Source of the DNA: Arthrobacter sp. P2b
GTDB taxonomy: Bacteria > Actinomycetota > Actinomycetes > Actinomycetales > Micrococcaceae
Direction of reading: 5' to 3'
Length of the DNA: 64,000 bases
NCBI RefSeq assembly: GCF_900168295.1
Contig: NZ_FVZL01000001.1
Location: 1 to 64,000, forward strand
The first letter of the stretch is position 1. Every line of letters starts with the position of its first letter. The notes below the pieces were generated by a model. It had not been told where the DNA came from and ran no database searches. It saw only the letters and a program-made list of their open reading frames with translations. Both the position numbers and the translations under genes were made by a program. Positions 51,060-59,675 of the stretch are shown here, piece after piece.

Positions 51060-52067
51060 TCAGGTTCCGGCTGCCGGTGCGAGCGGTGTATGGCCCGGCT
51101 GGTTGCCGATGCCGAGGAGCGGGAACACTGTGGCGATAGTGGAACGGAGTGTTTCCAGTTCCCTCAGCGCTGCCCGGTGTTTCGCTGTCGCTTCGGGGAC
51201 CGTGGTCTTGCGGAACCTGATTTTGTGGCCCGGCCGGGCCTGGGCCAGGACGTCAAGGGAGCGGCTGGTGACCACGGCCAGGACGGGGTAGCCGGCGGTG
51301 ACGCCGCGCCCGCGGTGCAGCACCAGGAGTTCTTCCCGGGACGGCACCTCGATGGCTCCCACCGGCACGCCACGGGACAACACCTCCGTCGTGGACTGGC
51401 GTTCCGGAAGTGCTCCGCCCAGCCGCAGGCCGATGTGGTTGCTGCGGCCGCTGACGGTGTACTCGGTGCTGTAGAGCAGGTCAGCGGTATCGCCGAACTC
51501 GTCCACATCCGGGCCGTCCGTCACCTCCACCACGGCGGTGCTGTGGAATTCCGGCCGGGTCAGGCCCAGCCGGAACAGGGGAAGGTCGAAGTACGGCTGG
51601 CGGATGGGCGGGACGCTGCGGGTGGTCTTCACCTCGGTGCCTTCGGCAAGCCGCAGGCCGAATCCGACCACGGTGTCCGGCGCGCAGCTGCCGAGGAGGA
51701 CCGGCGCCTCCACTGAGCCGTGGACCGCGACATAGGCCCGCAGGCCGCCGTTGATCCGGCGCAGCGCCACCGTCTCCCCCGCCCGGACGGATACGGGTTC
51801 CCACTGCTGGCATTCCCGGCCGCCCACTGTGAGGTGGAGTGGGGCTCCGGTGACGGCGATCAGGATGTCCGTGGTGGCGCGCATCCGGAAGTCCAGCGCG
51901 GTGATCTCCAGCAGCGGGGCGTTGTCGTTGTTGCCTGCGAGGATGTTGGCGGCCCGGGCCGAGAACTGGTCCAGCGCGCCGTTGACGGGCAGCCCGAACC
52001 GGGGGCCGCGGAAGCGTCCCAGGTCGGTGACCACGGAGTTGCCGGGCTGCTGGATGATCAGGCTCAT
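51060..52067 (-). CDS. pxpC: 5-oxoprolinase subunit C
   Basis: 335 residues of the AHS2/KipA family. It begins with MSLIIQQPGNSVVTDLGRFR and GLPVNGALDQFSARAANILA; ELLVLHRGRGVTAGYPVLAV is the conserved core. It forms PxpBC, the ATP-dependent part of prokaryotic 5-oxoprolinase. It overlaps pxpB by 4 nt. Confidence 0.88.
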   Translation of the reverse strand: MSLIIQQPGNSVVTDLGRFRGPRFGLPVNGALDQFSARAANILAGNNDNAPLLEITALDFRMRATTDILIAVTGAPLHLTVGGRECQQWEPVSVRAGETVALRRINGGLRAYVAVHGSVEAPVLLGSCAPDTVVGFGLRLAEGTEVKTTRSVPPIRQPYFDLPLFRLGLTRPEFHSTAVVEVTDGPDVDEFGDTADLLYSTEYTVSGRSNHIGLRLGGALPERQSTTEVLSRGVPVGAIEVPSREELLVLHRGRGVTAGYPVLAVVTSRSLDVLAQARPGHKIRFRKTTVPEATAKHRAALRELETLRSTIATVFPLLGIGNQPGHTPLAPAAGT

Positions 52068-52795
52068 CGCGCTGCCTCCAGTTTGCGGCCAGCGTAGGTG
52101 GCGAATTCTTCAGGCTGGATCCGGTGGAAGCGCAGGGTGTCGCCCGGGACGTAGGGAACCAGCGGCTCGGCTTCGGCGTCGAGGACGGTGAGCGGGGTCT
52201 GGCCGATGACGCACCAGCCCCCGGGCGCCGCCGCCGGGGCGATCACTGCCTGCCGCCCGGCCACTGATACGGCACCTGTCGGCACGGACAGCCGGGGATC
52301 CTTCAGCCGCGGGACGGCCAGCGGGAAATCGGGGCCGTCCATCATGGGTGAACCGGCAGGCGCGCCCAGGCAGCGGATCACATAGGACTTGGCGGTGTGC
52401 AGCCCGATGATCTCCTCGACGGACAGCTGCTGCTGCTCGGCAACCCGCTCCAGGTCGGGGCCGTACTCGCCGCCGTACACCACCGGGACGCTGAATTCCC
52501 GGGGTGTCCGGGCGGGGGCGCCGGTGAATTCGAGCTGCCGCAGGCCCAGCAGGACAAAGGCCCGGACCTGGCGTGCGGAGGTGACGCCGGGATCGAATTC
52601 CACGAGCAGCGAGTCGTAGGTGGGCACTGCGCCGTGGACGCCGTCGGGCCCGCCAGCGTCCAGCCATTCGGCAAGCCCGTGGACGGCAGCCCAGTTGGCT
52701 TCCCGATCCGGGGAGGAAGCGACCACGCGCAGTGCGGCGTCCCCGGATTCGAAGACCTGCACCGGAGGCAGTGCTGGAGTTGGGGTGGTGGTCAT
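52064..52795 (-). CDS. pxpB: 5-oxoprolinase subunit B
   Basis: 243 residues of the AHS1/KipI family. VPTYDSLLVEFDPGVTSARQ, FSVPVVYGGEYGPDLERVAE, and GWCVIGQTPLTVLDAEAEPL with PGDTLRFHRI are the conserved blocks. It acts with PxpC to phosphorylate and open 5-oxoproline. It starts 1 bp before the pxpA stop on the minus strand and is cotranscribed. Confidence 0.89.
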   Translation of the reverse strand: MTTTPTPALPPVQVFESGDAALRVVASSPDREANWAAVHGLAEWLDAGGPDGVHGAVPTYDSLLVEFDPGVTSARQVRAFVLLGLRQLEFTGAPARTPREFSVPVVYGGEYGPDLERVAEQQQLSVEEIIGLHTAKSYVIRCLGAPAGSPMMDGPDFPLAVPRLKDPRLSVPTGAVSVAGRQAVIAPAAAPGGWCVIGQTPLTVLDAEAEPLVPYVPGDTLRFHRIQPEEFATYAGRKLEAAR

Positions 52796-52796
52796 G

Positions 52797-53585
52797 TCAG
52801 GCGGCTTTCACTTTTGAGGCCAGGACCTGGGTGAGCGGTGCGATGGTCACGCCGGCGCGTTCCAGTTCAGTACGGACCTGGCGGGCCAGCTGGACGGCAC
52901 CCGGAGTGTCCCCGTGGAGCAGGATGGTGTCGGCGACAATTGGCAGGTCCGTTCCGGCGACGGTTTCGATGACTCCTTCGCAGACCATCCGGATGGTGCG
53001 GGCCACGATGGCCGCGGGATCGTGGATGACGGCGCCAGGGCGGCTGCGGGGTACCAGCGTGCCGTCCGCCTCGTAGGCGCGGTCCGCGATGCCCACGATG
53101 CCCAGCGGGAGGTTCCGGGCTGCAGCGGCGTCAGCGAGCTCGCCGTCCTGGGCCAAAACGATGAGGTCCGGGTTGATGCGGGCGGCGGCGTCAGCCACTG
53201 CTTCTGCGTAATCCGCCCGGGTGGCCACGAGGTTGCCCAGGCGCCCGTGCGGTGCAAGGTGGACGACGCCGGCCCCGTGGTAGGCGGCGAAGGCGCTCAA
53301 GGCGCCGAACTGGTACAGGATGTCATTGCGGACTTCATCTGCGGTGAGGTCCATCGCGCGGCGGCCGAAACCCCGCAGGTCCGGGAAGCTCGGGTGGGCC
53401 CCGATGCTGACGCCGCGACGCACGCATTCGGCGACCGTGGCGTTCATAATGTCCGGGTCGCCCGCGTGGAAGCCGCAGGCAATGTTGGCGCTGGACACCA
53501 CTTCGAGCAGGGCCGCGTCGTCGCCCATCGAGTAGGCGCCGAAGCCTTCTCCGAGATCTGCTACGAGATCAACTGTGGGTCCCAT
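52797..53585 (-). CDS. pxpA: 5-oxoprolinase subunit A
   Basis: 262 residues of the LamB/YcsF family. VDLVADLGEGFGAYSMGDDA at the N-terminus, SSANIACGFHAGDPDIMNAT and GAHPSFPDLRGFGRR are diagnostic, and LPIVADTILLHGDTPGAVQL closes the barrel. It completes ATP-dependent conversion of 5-oxoproline to glutamate. It is the first gene of a leftward operon; a LysR-type promoter lies about 130-200 bp upstream. Confidence 0.92.
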   Translation of the reverse strand: MGPTVDLVADLGEGFGAYSMGDDAALLEVVSSANIACGFHAGDPDIMNATVAECVRRGVSIGAHPSFPDLRGFGRRAMDLTADEVRNDILYQFGALSAFAAYHGAGVVHLAPHGRLGNLVATRADYAEAVADAAARINPDLIVLAQDGELADAAAARNLPLGIVGIADRAYEADGTLVPRSRPGAVIHDPAAIVARTIRMVCEGVIETVAGTDLPIVADTILLHGDTPGAVQLARQVRTELERAGVTIAPLTQVLASKVKAA

Positions 53586-53714
53586 GTGAGCCCTCCTTTG
53601 TGGGGTGTTGGCGCAGCACTGGCCAGGGGCACAGCGGCGGCTGCCGGAAGCGGAAGTGGGTGGACCGGCCGGTGGGGCCTGGTCCCGTGGCCCGGATTAC
53701 CGGGCTTGTAGAAA

Positions 53715-53784
53715 AAGTCTGACACCGGGACTTTGATCACACAAAGACGTAATAGGTGTCACGGGATAGGTGCCGGTTATGACC
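53715..53784 (-). promoter_or_regulatory. LysR-type promoter A (5-oxoprolinase operon)
   Basis: Minus strand: ATA-N9-TAT (53780-53766), 17 nt, GTC (53748-53746), then TTTGTG as -35; the -10 region (AGACTT, 53720-53715) is poor. On the plus strand GATCACACAAAGAC (53735), 24 nt, CCGGTTATGACC (53773) recur with identical spacing at 58103/58141. LysR proteins usually bind near -65, which fits here. Confidence 0.7.
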
Positions 53785-53878
53785 CACGCCTGCCCTGCAC
53801 GGCGTCCTGCCCGGCCCGCTGTTGCGGACCGGGCAGGACGCTTTCGTGCTCAGGAAGGTGGCGTGGCTGGCGTGAGCG

Positions 53879-54694
53879 TCAGCGGAGGGCTTTGCGCAGC
53901 CCCATGACCCGCTCGACGACCACCACCACGGCGAGGGAGATCAGGATCAGGATCACGGACAGGGCGGCGACGGCGGCATCCGCTGAGTTCTCCACGTACC
54001 GCAGCACCTGCACGGGCAGGGTGGGCAGTCCTGATTCAGCCACGAACAGCGAAATGACCGCTTCGTCGAAAGAGACGATGAAGGCAATGACGCCCCCGGC
54101 GATGACACCCGGCTGGATGATGGGCAGGGTGACGCGCCGGAACACGGTCCACGAGCCTGCACCCAGGATGCGGGCGGCCGCCTCGCACGACGTGTCAGTC
54201 GTTGCCAGGCTCATCAGCGTGGTCCGAATGACGAACGGGATGGTGATGGCCACGTGGCCGATGATGATGCCCGCGTAGGTGTTGTTCAGCTCCAGCGGCC
54301 CGAAGAGCAGGACCATGCCCAGGGCCAGCACGATGCTGGGGATCAGCAGCGGCGAAAGGAAGAACGACTGGACGGCTGCCTTGGCTTTGAAATCGAACCG
54401 GTCCAGGGCCAGCGCCGCGGGCACGCCCAGGGCCAAAACGATGAGCGTGACGATGACGGCCACGATCAGGCTGACCTTCATGCCCTCCATGAACGTGCTT
54501 TCCTGCGGCAGCATCTCGTACCACTTCAGCGTCAGCCCCTCCGGCGGGAAGGACAGGTACTGGTTGGATGCGAAGGACACCACAAAGACGATCAGCAGCG
54601 GTGCCAGCAGGAACAGGTACAGCAGGAACACCAGCAGCCCAAAGGCGGGTTTGGCGGGGTTGAAGCGCGGTTTGAATACTTTGACGTCGCTCAC
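53879..54694 (-). CDS. PotC-like ABC transporter permease
   Basis: 271 residues with six hydrophobic segments. FKPRFNPAKPAFGLLVFLL is the N-terminal anchor, and SCEAAARILGAGSWTVFRRV followed by TLPIIQPGV is the EAA coupling loop of the PotC/PhnU type. It is the last gene of the ABC operon. The transporter type takes polyamines, opines, phosphonates or small carboxylates; the substrate is not settled. Confidence 0.86.
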   Translation of the reverse strand: MSDVKVFKPRFNPAKPAFGLLVFLLYLFLLAPLLIVFVVSFASNQYLSFPPEGLTLKWYEMLPQESTFMEGMKVSLIVAVIVTLIVLALGVPAALALDRFDFKAKAAVQSFFLSPLLIPSIVLALGMVLLFGPLELNNTYAGIIIGHVAITIPFVIRTTLMSLATTDTSCEAAARILGAGSWTVFRRVTLPIIQPGVIAGGVIAFIVSFDEAVISLFVAESGLPTLPVQVLRYVENSADAAVAALSVILILISLAVVVVVERVMGLRKALR

Positions 54695-54697
54695 GGG

Positions 54698-55621
54698 TCA
54701 GCCTCCGATCTTTTTGGTGAGGCGCTGGTAGACGGCGATGATCAGGCCGAAAAGGACCAGCAGGATGACGGACAGGGCCGCGGCGAAGGGCCAGTTGAGC
54801 AGGCCGGTGGTCTGGTCGTAGATCTCGGTGGCCAGGACCTGCACGCTGCCGCCACCCAGGAGGCGCGGGGTAATGAAGGTGCTGATGGAGAGGACAAAGA
54901 CCAGCAGGAACGCCGTCAGGAGGCCGGGGAGGCACAGCGGGAGCGTTACCCTGGTGAACACCTTGAACTTGCTGGCTCCCAGGGAACCGGCGGCCTCCTC
55001 GAGCTGGGGGCTGAGCCGGCCGAATCCGGAGATCATGGCCAGGATGGCGTAGGGCATAAAGATTTCCACCAGGCCGATGGCCACGCCGGTCATGTTGTTG
55101 GTCAGCTTCAGGGGCGTGTCGATCAGCCCAAGCCCGTCGAGGGAGGAGTTGATGAGCCCGTTGGTTCCAAGGATGACCATCCAGCCATAGGTGCGGACCA
55201 CGGCCGAGGTGAGCAGCGGCGCGATGGCGATGGCGATGAGCAGTCCACGCCATTTGCTGGTGCTGCGGGCCAGGAAGAGGGCCACCGGGTAGGACACCAG
55301 GACACAAAGGATGCCGACGGTCACGCCCATCTGGAAGGTGTCCAGCGTGACCCGCCAGTAGTAGGGGTCGGTGAGGGGCTGGATGTAGGTGTCCAGGGTG
55401 AAAGTCTCAACGATGACGCCGTCCGGGGAGCCCTGGTTGAAAGACATCCGGACCATGTACGCCAAGGGAAAGACGAAGCTCACCAGCAGGCCAAGGAGGC
55501 CGGGCAGCAGCAGGGCGAGGTAGGTGCGCCGGTTGCGCCGCGCGGTGGCCTTTTCGAGCTTGCCCTCGTCCCGGGCCTGGCTGCGCTTTTCCGGCGCAAC
55601 CGGAGTTTGCAGGAGTGTCAT
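54698..55621 (-). CDS. PotB-like ABC transporter permease
   Basis: 307 residues from ATG 55621, which overlaps the ATPase stop by 4 nt. LALLLPGLLGLLVSFVFPLA followed by YMVRMSF is the first TM region, and QLEEAAGSLGASKFKVFTRV followed by TLPLCLPG is the EAA loop. It pairs with the PotC-like permease. Confidence 0.87.
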   Translation of the reverse strand: MTLLQTPVAPEKRSQARDEGKLEKATARRNRRTYLALLLPGLLGLLVSFVFPLAYMVRMSFNQGSPDGVIVETFTLDTYIQPLTDPYYWRVTLDTFQMGVTVGILCVLVSYPVALFLARSTSKWRGLLIAIAIAPLLTSAVVRTYGWMVILGTNGLINSSLDGLGLIDTPLKLTNNMTGVAIGLVEIFMPYAILAMISGFGRLSPQLEEAAGSLGASKFKVFTRVTLPLCLPGLLTAFLLVFVLSISTFITPRLLGGGSVQVLATEIYDQTTGLLNWPFAAALSVILLVLFGLIIAVYQRLTKKIGG

Positions 55622-56745
55622 GCCGCTGCCGCCCTCTCCGGCACGGCAGGCGTGGGGAGAATGTAGGCGTCGTCCGGCGCCCATGAAAGGTACGCGGCAT
55701 CGCCCACCCGGGGCAGGTCGCCGCTGCTGGTCAGCATCTGCGCCTGCAGCTGCTGTCCGCCCACGCGGACCGCGACGGACAGGGCGTCACCCGTGTAGCT
55801 CACCCGTTCGATGGTTCCTGCCAGCGGTGCCTGCGCGGCTCCGGGCTGCAGGGAAACACTGAGCCGGTGCGGGCGGATGACCAGTTCGTGCGTGCTGCCG
55901 GAGAGCCCTGCAGTACCAATGGCACCGAACTGGCCCAGCCCTTCGACGTCCACCTTGTAGTAGCTTTCGCCGGCGAGGTTGGCCCGTCCGGCTTCGGTAC
56001 AGACGCGGGCGGTCAGGAAGTTGGCCTGGCCGATGAAGTTTGCCACGAAGTGCGTGCGGGGCCGCTCGTACACCTCGGTAGGGGAACCGAACTGTTCGAT
56101 CAGTCCCCCATTCATGACAGCGATCCGGTCCGCCATGTCCAGTGCCTCGTCCTGGTCGTGGGTGACGAAGAGCGTGGTGGCCCTGGTGCGCTGCTGGATG
56201 GACCTGATCTCGGTGCGCATGGTTTCACGGAGTTTGGCATCCAGGTTGGACAGCGGCTCGTCCAGCAGGAGCAGGGTGGGTTCCACCACGAGGGCGCGGG
56301 CCAGGGCGATGCGCTGCTGCTGGCCGCCGGAGAGTTCCTTGGTCTGCCGCTTGCTCAGGTGGCCAAGCTGGACCATGTCCAGGGCGGCCGCAACCCTCGC
56401 CTTTTGTTCGGCTTTCGGCACCTGGCGCATTTCCAGACCGAAGGCCACGTTCTGCTCGACGTTCATGTGGGGGAACAGGGCGTAGGACTGGAACACCATT
56501 CCCATGCCCCGCTTGTTGACCGGGGTGTGGGTAATTTCCTTGCCGTCCACCACGATGGAGCCCGCGGTGGGATCCATGAGGCCGGCCACCATCCGGAGCG
56601 TGGTGGTCTTTCCGCAGCCGGACGGGCCGAGGAGTGCCACCAGGTGCCCCTCCTCCACTTCCATGTTCAGGCGGTCGACGGCGGGTTCCAGACCTGCTGC
56701 GTATCGTTTGGTCAGATCTACGATCGACAGTTTTGATTCAGTCAC
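55618..56745 (-). CDS. PotA-like ABC transporter ATPase
   Basis: 375 residues from GTG 56745 (AGGAGA 10 nt upstream). Walker A LLGPSGCGKTTTLR, signature LSGGQQQRIALARAL, Walker B LLLLDEPLSNLDAKLRE and VTHDQDEALDM are intact. The C-terminal TOBE domain (VIRPHRLSV) is typical of PotA/FbpC. It energises the two permeases. Confidence 0.9.
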   Translation of the reverse strand: MTESKLSIVDLTKRYAAGLEPAVDRLNMEVEEGHLVALLGPSGCGKTTTLRMVAGLMDPTAGSIVVDGKEITHTPVNKRGMGMVFQSYALFPHMNVEQNVAFGLEMRQVPKAEQKARVAAALDMVQLGHLSKRQTKELSGGQQQRIALARALVVEPTLLLLDEPLSNLDAKLRETMRTEIRSIQQRTRATTLFVTHDQDEALDMADRIAVMNGGLIEQFGSPTEVYERPRTHFVANFIGQANFLTARVCTEAGRANLAGESYYKVDVEGLGQFGAIGTAGLSGSTHELVIRPHRLSVSLQPGAAQAPLAGTIERVSYTGDALSVAVRVGGQQLQAQMLTSSGDLPRVGDAAYLSWAPDDAYILPTPAVPERAAAA

Positions 56746-56794
56746 GGGGTTCAGTTCTCCTGAAGGGAAAGTTGGGGAGGGGCACCGGCAGGCG

Positions 56795-57877
56795 CTATTT
56801 GGTGATGATCTGGCGCTTCCAGGTGTCGGTCCACTTGTCGCGGGCCGAGGACAGGAATTCGACATCCAGCGGGACGATGTTCAGGGAACCGTCGGTTGGC
56901 ACAACCCGGTCCTTTACATCAGCGGGCAGTTCGGCGTTGGTCACGGACGGGGCGTAGAACAGCGCCTTGGCGAATGCGGTCTGCGCCTCGGCGGACAGTG
57001 CATAGTCCACGAACGTCTTGGCGGCCGCGGTGTGCGGAGCGTCCTTCACAAGGTTGATGGTGTTGATCTGGTAGACGGTGCCTTCCTCGGGGAAGGTGAC
57101 ACCCATCTTCTTATTGCTCTGATCGCTGTAGAACTGGCCGCGGGCGTTCTGGCCGAGGCCCAGGACCGTCTGGCCGGTGATGACGTTCTGGTATTCGTCC
57201 GGGTTGGGCGCGAAGGTCTGCACGCCCGGGGCCATCTCCTTGAGACGTTCCACGGCCGAGTCGATGCTTTGCGCGTAGTCCTCGCCCTCCATCTTGGAGG
57301 TGATGGCGGTCAGGGACAGGCCCAGCAGGGAGGGCGGGGCGTTGACGTTGATCTTGCCGGCATACGCCGGATCCCAGAGGACCTTCCAGCTCTTCGGAGC
57401 CTCCGGGAAGGTGGCGGTGTCATAGACCAGGCCCACGGCGTCGAGCATGGCCACAGGGCCGTACCCTTCCTTGTCCCGGAACTTTTCCTGGACATTGGCC
57501 AGGTTCGGGACGCCGTCGGTATCGATCTTTTCGAAGAGTCCCTGCTTGTTGCCGGTGGTGGAGACGGAGTTGTCCATGATCGCGACGTCGGTGGCCGGGT
57601 TGTTCTTCTGGCCCTGCAGGGCGCTAAGCATCTCGGCGGAAGACCGCTTGGAGGCGTAGTTGATCTTGATGTCCGGGTACTTCGCCTTGAAGGGCTCGAT
57701 CACCGCTGCGGTGTACTGGTCCTGCCACACGCCTGAGTAGGCGATCAGGTTCACCTCACCCGAGGTGGCGCTGCCGCTGCTGGCAGCCTCGCTGCCGCCC
57801 CCGCAGCCGGAGAGAACCAGGACCGCCGAGGAGAGTGCGGCCATTGCCGCCATTTTGCCCTTGAAAGTTGCTCGCAT
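56795..57877 (-). CDS. PotD/Fbp-like substrate-binding lipoprotein
   Basis: 360 residues. The signal peptide ends in lipobox LSGCGGG (Cys at 25). The type II binding-protein core has VNLIAYSGVWQDQYTAAVIE, TDVAIMDNSVSTTGNKQGLF and KSWKVLWDPAYAGKINVNAP. It is the first gene of the ABC operon, divergent from lysR across a 313-bp region. The substrate may be a glutamate-derived compound, inferred from the shared promoter with 5-oxoprolinase. Confidence 0.85.
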   Translation of the reverse strand: MRATFKGKMAAMAALSSAVLVLSGCGGGSEAASSGSATSGEVNLIAYSGVWQDQYTAAVIEPFKAKYPDIKINYASKRSSAEMLSALQGQKNNPATDVAIMDNSVSTTGNKQGLFEKIDTDGVPNLANVQEKFRDKEGYGPVAMLDAVGLVYDTATFPEAPKSWKVLWDPAYAGKINVNAPPSLLGLSLTAITSKMEGEDYAQSIDSAVERLKEMAPGVQTFAPNPDEYQNVITGQTVLGLGQNARGQFYSDQSNKKMGVTFPEEGTVYQINTINLVKDAPHTAAAKTFVDYALSAEAQTAFAKALFYAPSVTNAELPADVKDRVVPTDGSLNIVPLDVEFLSSARDKWTDTWKRQIITK

Positions 57878-58082
57878 TTAGTGTCTCTTTCTCAAGAAGA
57901 ATCCGGTGCTGGTGGCGGATCCTGAATGCTCCGAAGTTATGGAGAGCATATTTCGGAAATGTAAAAGAAAACGTCTATTCCGGTAAACACCGCTTTTATG
58001 CAGAATGCGTCTGACGTCATCGTTAAAATGCATCTCTGCCCGGGGGTAGAATGTACTGCCAGTGAAATAGCGTTCTGGGTTC

Positions 58083-58152
58083 AACCTAGTGTCAGAGATG
58101 TGGATCACACAAAGACCAGTTGCGTATCCCTCCATAGCATCCGGTTATGACC
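58083..58152 (-). promoter_or_regulatory. LysR-type promoter B (ABC operon / lysR)
   Basis: Minus strand: ATA-N9-TAT (58148-58134), 17 nt, GTC (58116-58114), TTTGTG, then CTAGGT/TAGGTT as -10 (58089-58083). It shares 14-bp and 12-bp identical blocks with promoter A at the same spacing. It lies 40 bp before lysR, allowing autoregulation, and implies a 200-nt leader for the binding-protein gene. Confidence 0.75.
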
Positions 58153-58190
58153 TTTCTGGGTTCAGGACGCCGCAAAGAGAGAAGGCGGCC

Positions 58191-59111
58191 ATGGATACGC
58201 GGAAGCTGGCGTATTTTGTCCAGATTGTGGATTCGGGGAGCATCACCAAGGCGGCGGCGGCCCTGCACGTGGCCCAACCGGCCCTGAGCCAGCAGGTTTC
58301 GGCGCTGGAAACCGAGCTCAAACAGCGTCTGCTGATCCGCAGCAAACAGGGTGTGAAGCCCACCGCCGCTGGGCACACGCTCTACCGGCATGCCCAGTCC
58401 ATCCTGCGCCTGGTGGACCAGGCACGGCAGGACGTCGCCAAGTCCGGCGCTGCACCATCCGGCCGCGTTTCCATTGCCATTGCCCCGTACAGCATGGCGT
58501 CAAGCCTGACGCCCAGGATTATCAGCGAGGTGGCCAGCCGGTACCCGGACATCGTCCTGCATGTCACGGAAATTTACGGCGGCGTGCTCAGCGAAGCCAT
58601 CAAGAACGGCCGGCTGGACATGGCGCTCATCTATGAGCCGGGCGCTATCCGTGGCGTTCAGTTCACCACCATGATCGTGGAAGACCTGCACTTCGTGGTC
58701 AACGCGAACAGGGCCGGCGTGAACCACGCCAACGGGGAGGTCACCCTTGAGGAGGTGGCCCGCCACGGGCTCTTCCTGCCGGAGCAGATCCACACCCTGC
58801 GCCAGGCGGTGGAGGGTGGCTTCAACAGCAAGGGGCTCAAAGTCCGCCTGGTGGGTGAAGTGGAATCCGTTCCGTCGCTCGCGCGGCTGCTGCGGGCCGA
58901 TCTGGGCGCCACCATCATGCCCAAGTCCGCGGCGGACGCATTGTTCCACGAAGAGGACTTCCATGTCCTGCGGATCATGGACCCGGCATTGCAGTGCAAG
59001 ATTGCGCTGTGCACCCCCGATCATGATCCGCTCTCCGAGGCGGCGTCCGCGGTTCTCCTGGTCCTCAAGGAAATGCTGCAGGAAATGCTCAACACGAAAT
59101 ATGCACGGTAG
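58191..59111 (+). CDS. LysR-family regulator of the transport/catabolic regulon
   Basis: 306 residues from ATG 58191, preceded by GAGAGAAGG. MDTRKLAYFVQIVDSGSITK then AAAALHVAQPALSQQVSALE is a canonical LysR winged helix. The effector domain resembles Nac/CynR-like members (RVSIAIAPYSMASSLTPRII; GRLDMALIYEPGAIRGVQFT). Four promoters with matching LysR-type boxes lie within 8 kb, so it probably activates all four, sensing the imported compound or a product. Confidence 0.9.
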   Translation: MDTRKLAYFVQIVDSGSITKAAAALHVAQPALSQQVSALETELKQRLLIRSKQGVKPTAAGHTLYRHAQSILRLVDQARQDVAKSGAAPSGRVSIAIAPYSMASSLTPRIISEVASRYPDIVLHVTEIYGGVLSEAIKNGRLDMALIYEPGAIRGVQFTTMIVEDLHFVVNANRAGVNHANGEVTLEEVARHGLFLPEQIHTLRQAVEGGFNSKGLKVRLVGEVESVPSLARLLRADLGATIMPKSAADALFHEEDFHVLRIMDPALQCKIALCTPDHDPLSEAASAVLLVLKEMLQEMLNTKYAR

Positions 59112-59117
59112 TTCGTA

Positions 59118-59183
59118 CATAACCACCGCTTATTGGGCCACGCATCATTCGTCTTAGTAATGCGGAGTTCCGAATCCTAAAAT
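59118..59183 (+). promoter_or_regulatory. LysR-type promoter D (76-codon gene)
   Basis: Plus strand: ATA-N9-TAT (59119-59133), 17 nt, GTC (59151-59153), TTAGTA (59154-59159), 18 nt, TAAAAT (59178-59183). CATAACC at 59118 is identical to promoters A and B. It points to the small gene at 59244, about 55 nt beyond the expected transcription start. Confidence 0.7.
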
Positions 59184-59243
59184 TGTGGCAAGGCCGGGAA
59201 ATTGCGGCGGTCACATCTTTACAGGATCAATTGGAGCGAAGCC

Positions 59244-59474
59244 GTGAAAAAGATCAACACCCTCCGGAGGACGTCGGGTAAAGGCCTGGGCTTGATGGCC
59301 AAAACCGGTTTCCATTGCCCAGCAAATGGCTTTTGGCGCCCCGAGGACCGTTCCGGGGACCCCGTTTTTGTTTTTGAAGGCAGCATCATGCCGGCGAGCA
59401 GAGGCGGATCCACCGTCTGGTATCTGGAAGACGCCGCGTTCGGCCCCCCGGAGTATCCACTTCCTGCGCGCTAA
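59244..59474 (+). CDS. Small protein of unknown function in the LysR regulon
   Basis: 76 residues from GTG 59244 (GGAGCGAAGCC upstream). The N-terminus is basic (KKINTLRRTSGKGLGL), then TGFHCPANGFWRPEDRSGDP and GSIMPASRGGSTVWYLED. The G-x-x-C-P-x-x-G-x-W pattern followed by MP recurs in short bacterial proteins of unknown role. It is cytoplasmic, with one Cys. The dedicated LysR-type promoter upstream makes it much more likely to be a real gene. Confidence 0.62.
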   Translation: MKKINTLRRTSGKGLGLMAKTGFHCPANGFWRPEDRSGDPVFVFEGSIMPASRGGSTVWYLEDAAFGPPEYPLPAR

Positions 59475-59586
59475 AAACCCTTGGGTTGCGGGGCTGCAGG
59501 CCCGGGCTGCCGTGGCGTACGCGAACACTGCCCGGGCCATAGCGCTGCCCTAAGACACCAGCGCCTGGAAACCCACCCTGCGACGG

Positions 59587-59607
59587 GGTTTCGGCAGGCT
59601 CAACCAC
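59587..59607. repeat. Dispersed 21-bp repeat, copy 2
   Basis: GGTTTCGGCAGGCTCAACCA plus C; 19 of 21 positions match the copy at 37807-37827. It is intergenic. Confidence 0.6.
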
Positions 59608-59619
59608 GGCACGCAGCAG

Positions 59620-59648
59620 AGCCGCCGCAGGCAATCCCTGCGGCGGCT
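59620..59648. terminator. Terminator between the small gene and the aldolase gene
   Basis: AGCCGCCGCAGG, 5-nt loop, CCTGCGGCGGCT: a perfect 12-bp stem located 27 bp beyond the aldolase stop on the minus strand; it may serve both convergent genes. Confidence 0.8.
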
Positions 59649-59675
59649 GTTCACGTGCTGCTTTTGCTGGCGCTG

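Noticed and set aside
59475..59675. Possible extra small gene between the 76-codon gene and the aldolase
   Set aside because: The stretch holds a dispersed repeat and a terminator hairpin; no frame with a ribosome site or coding character is seen.
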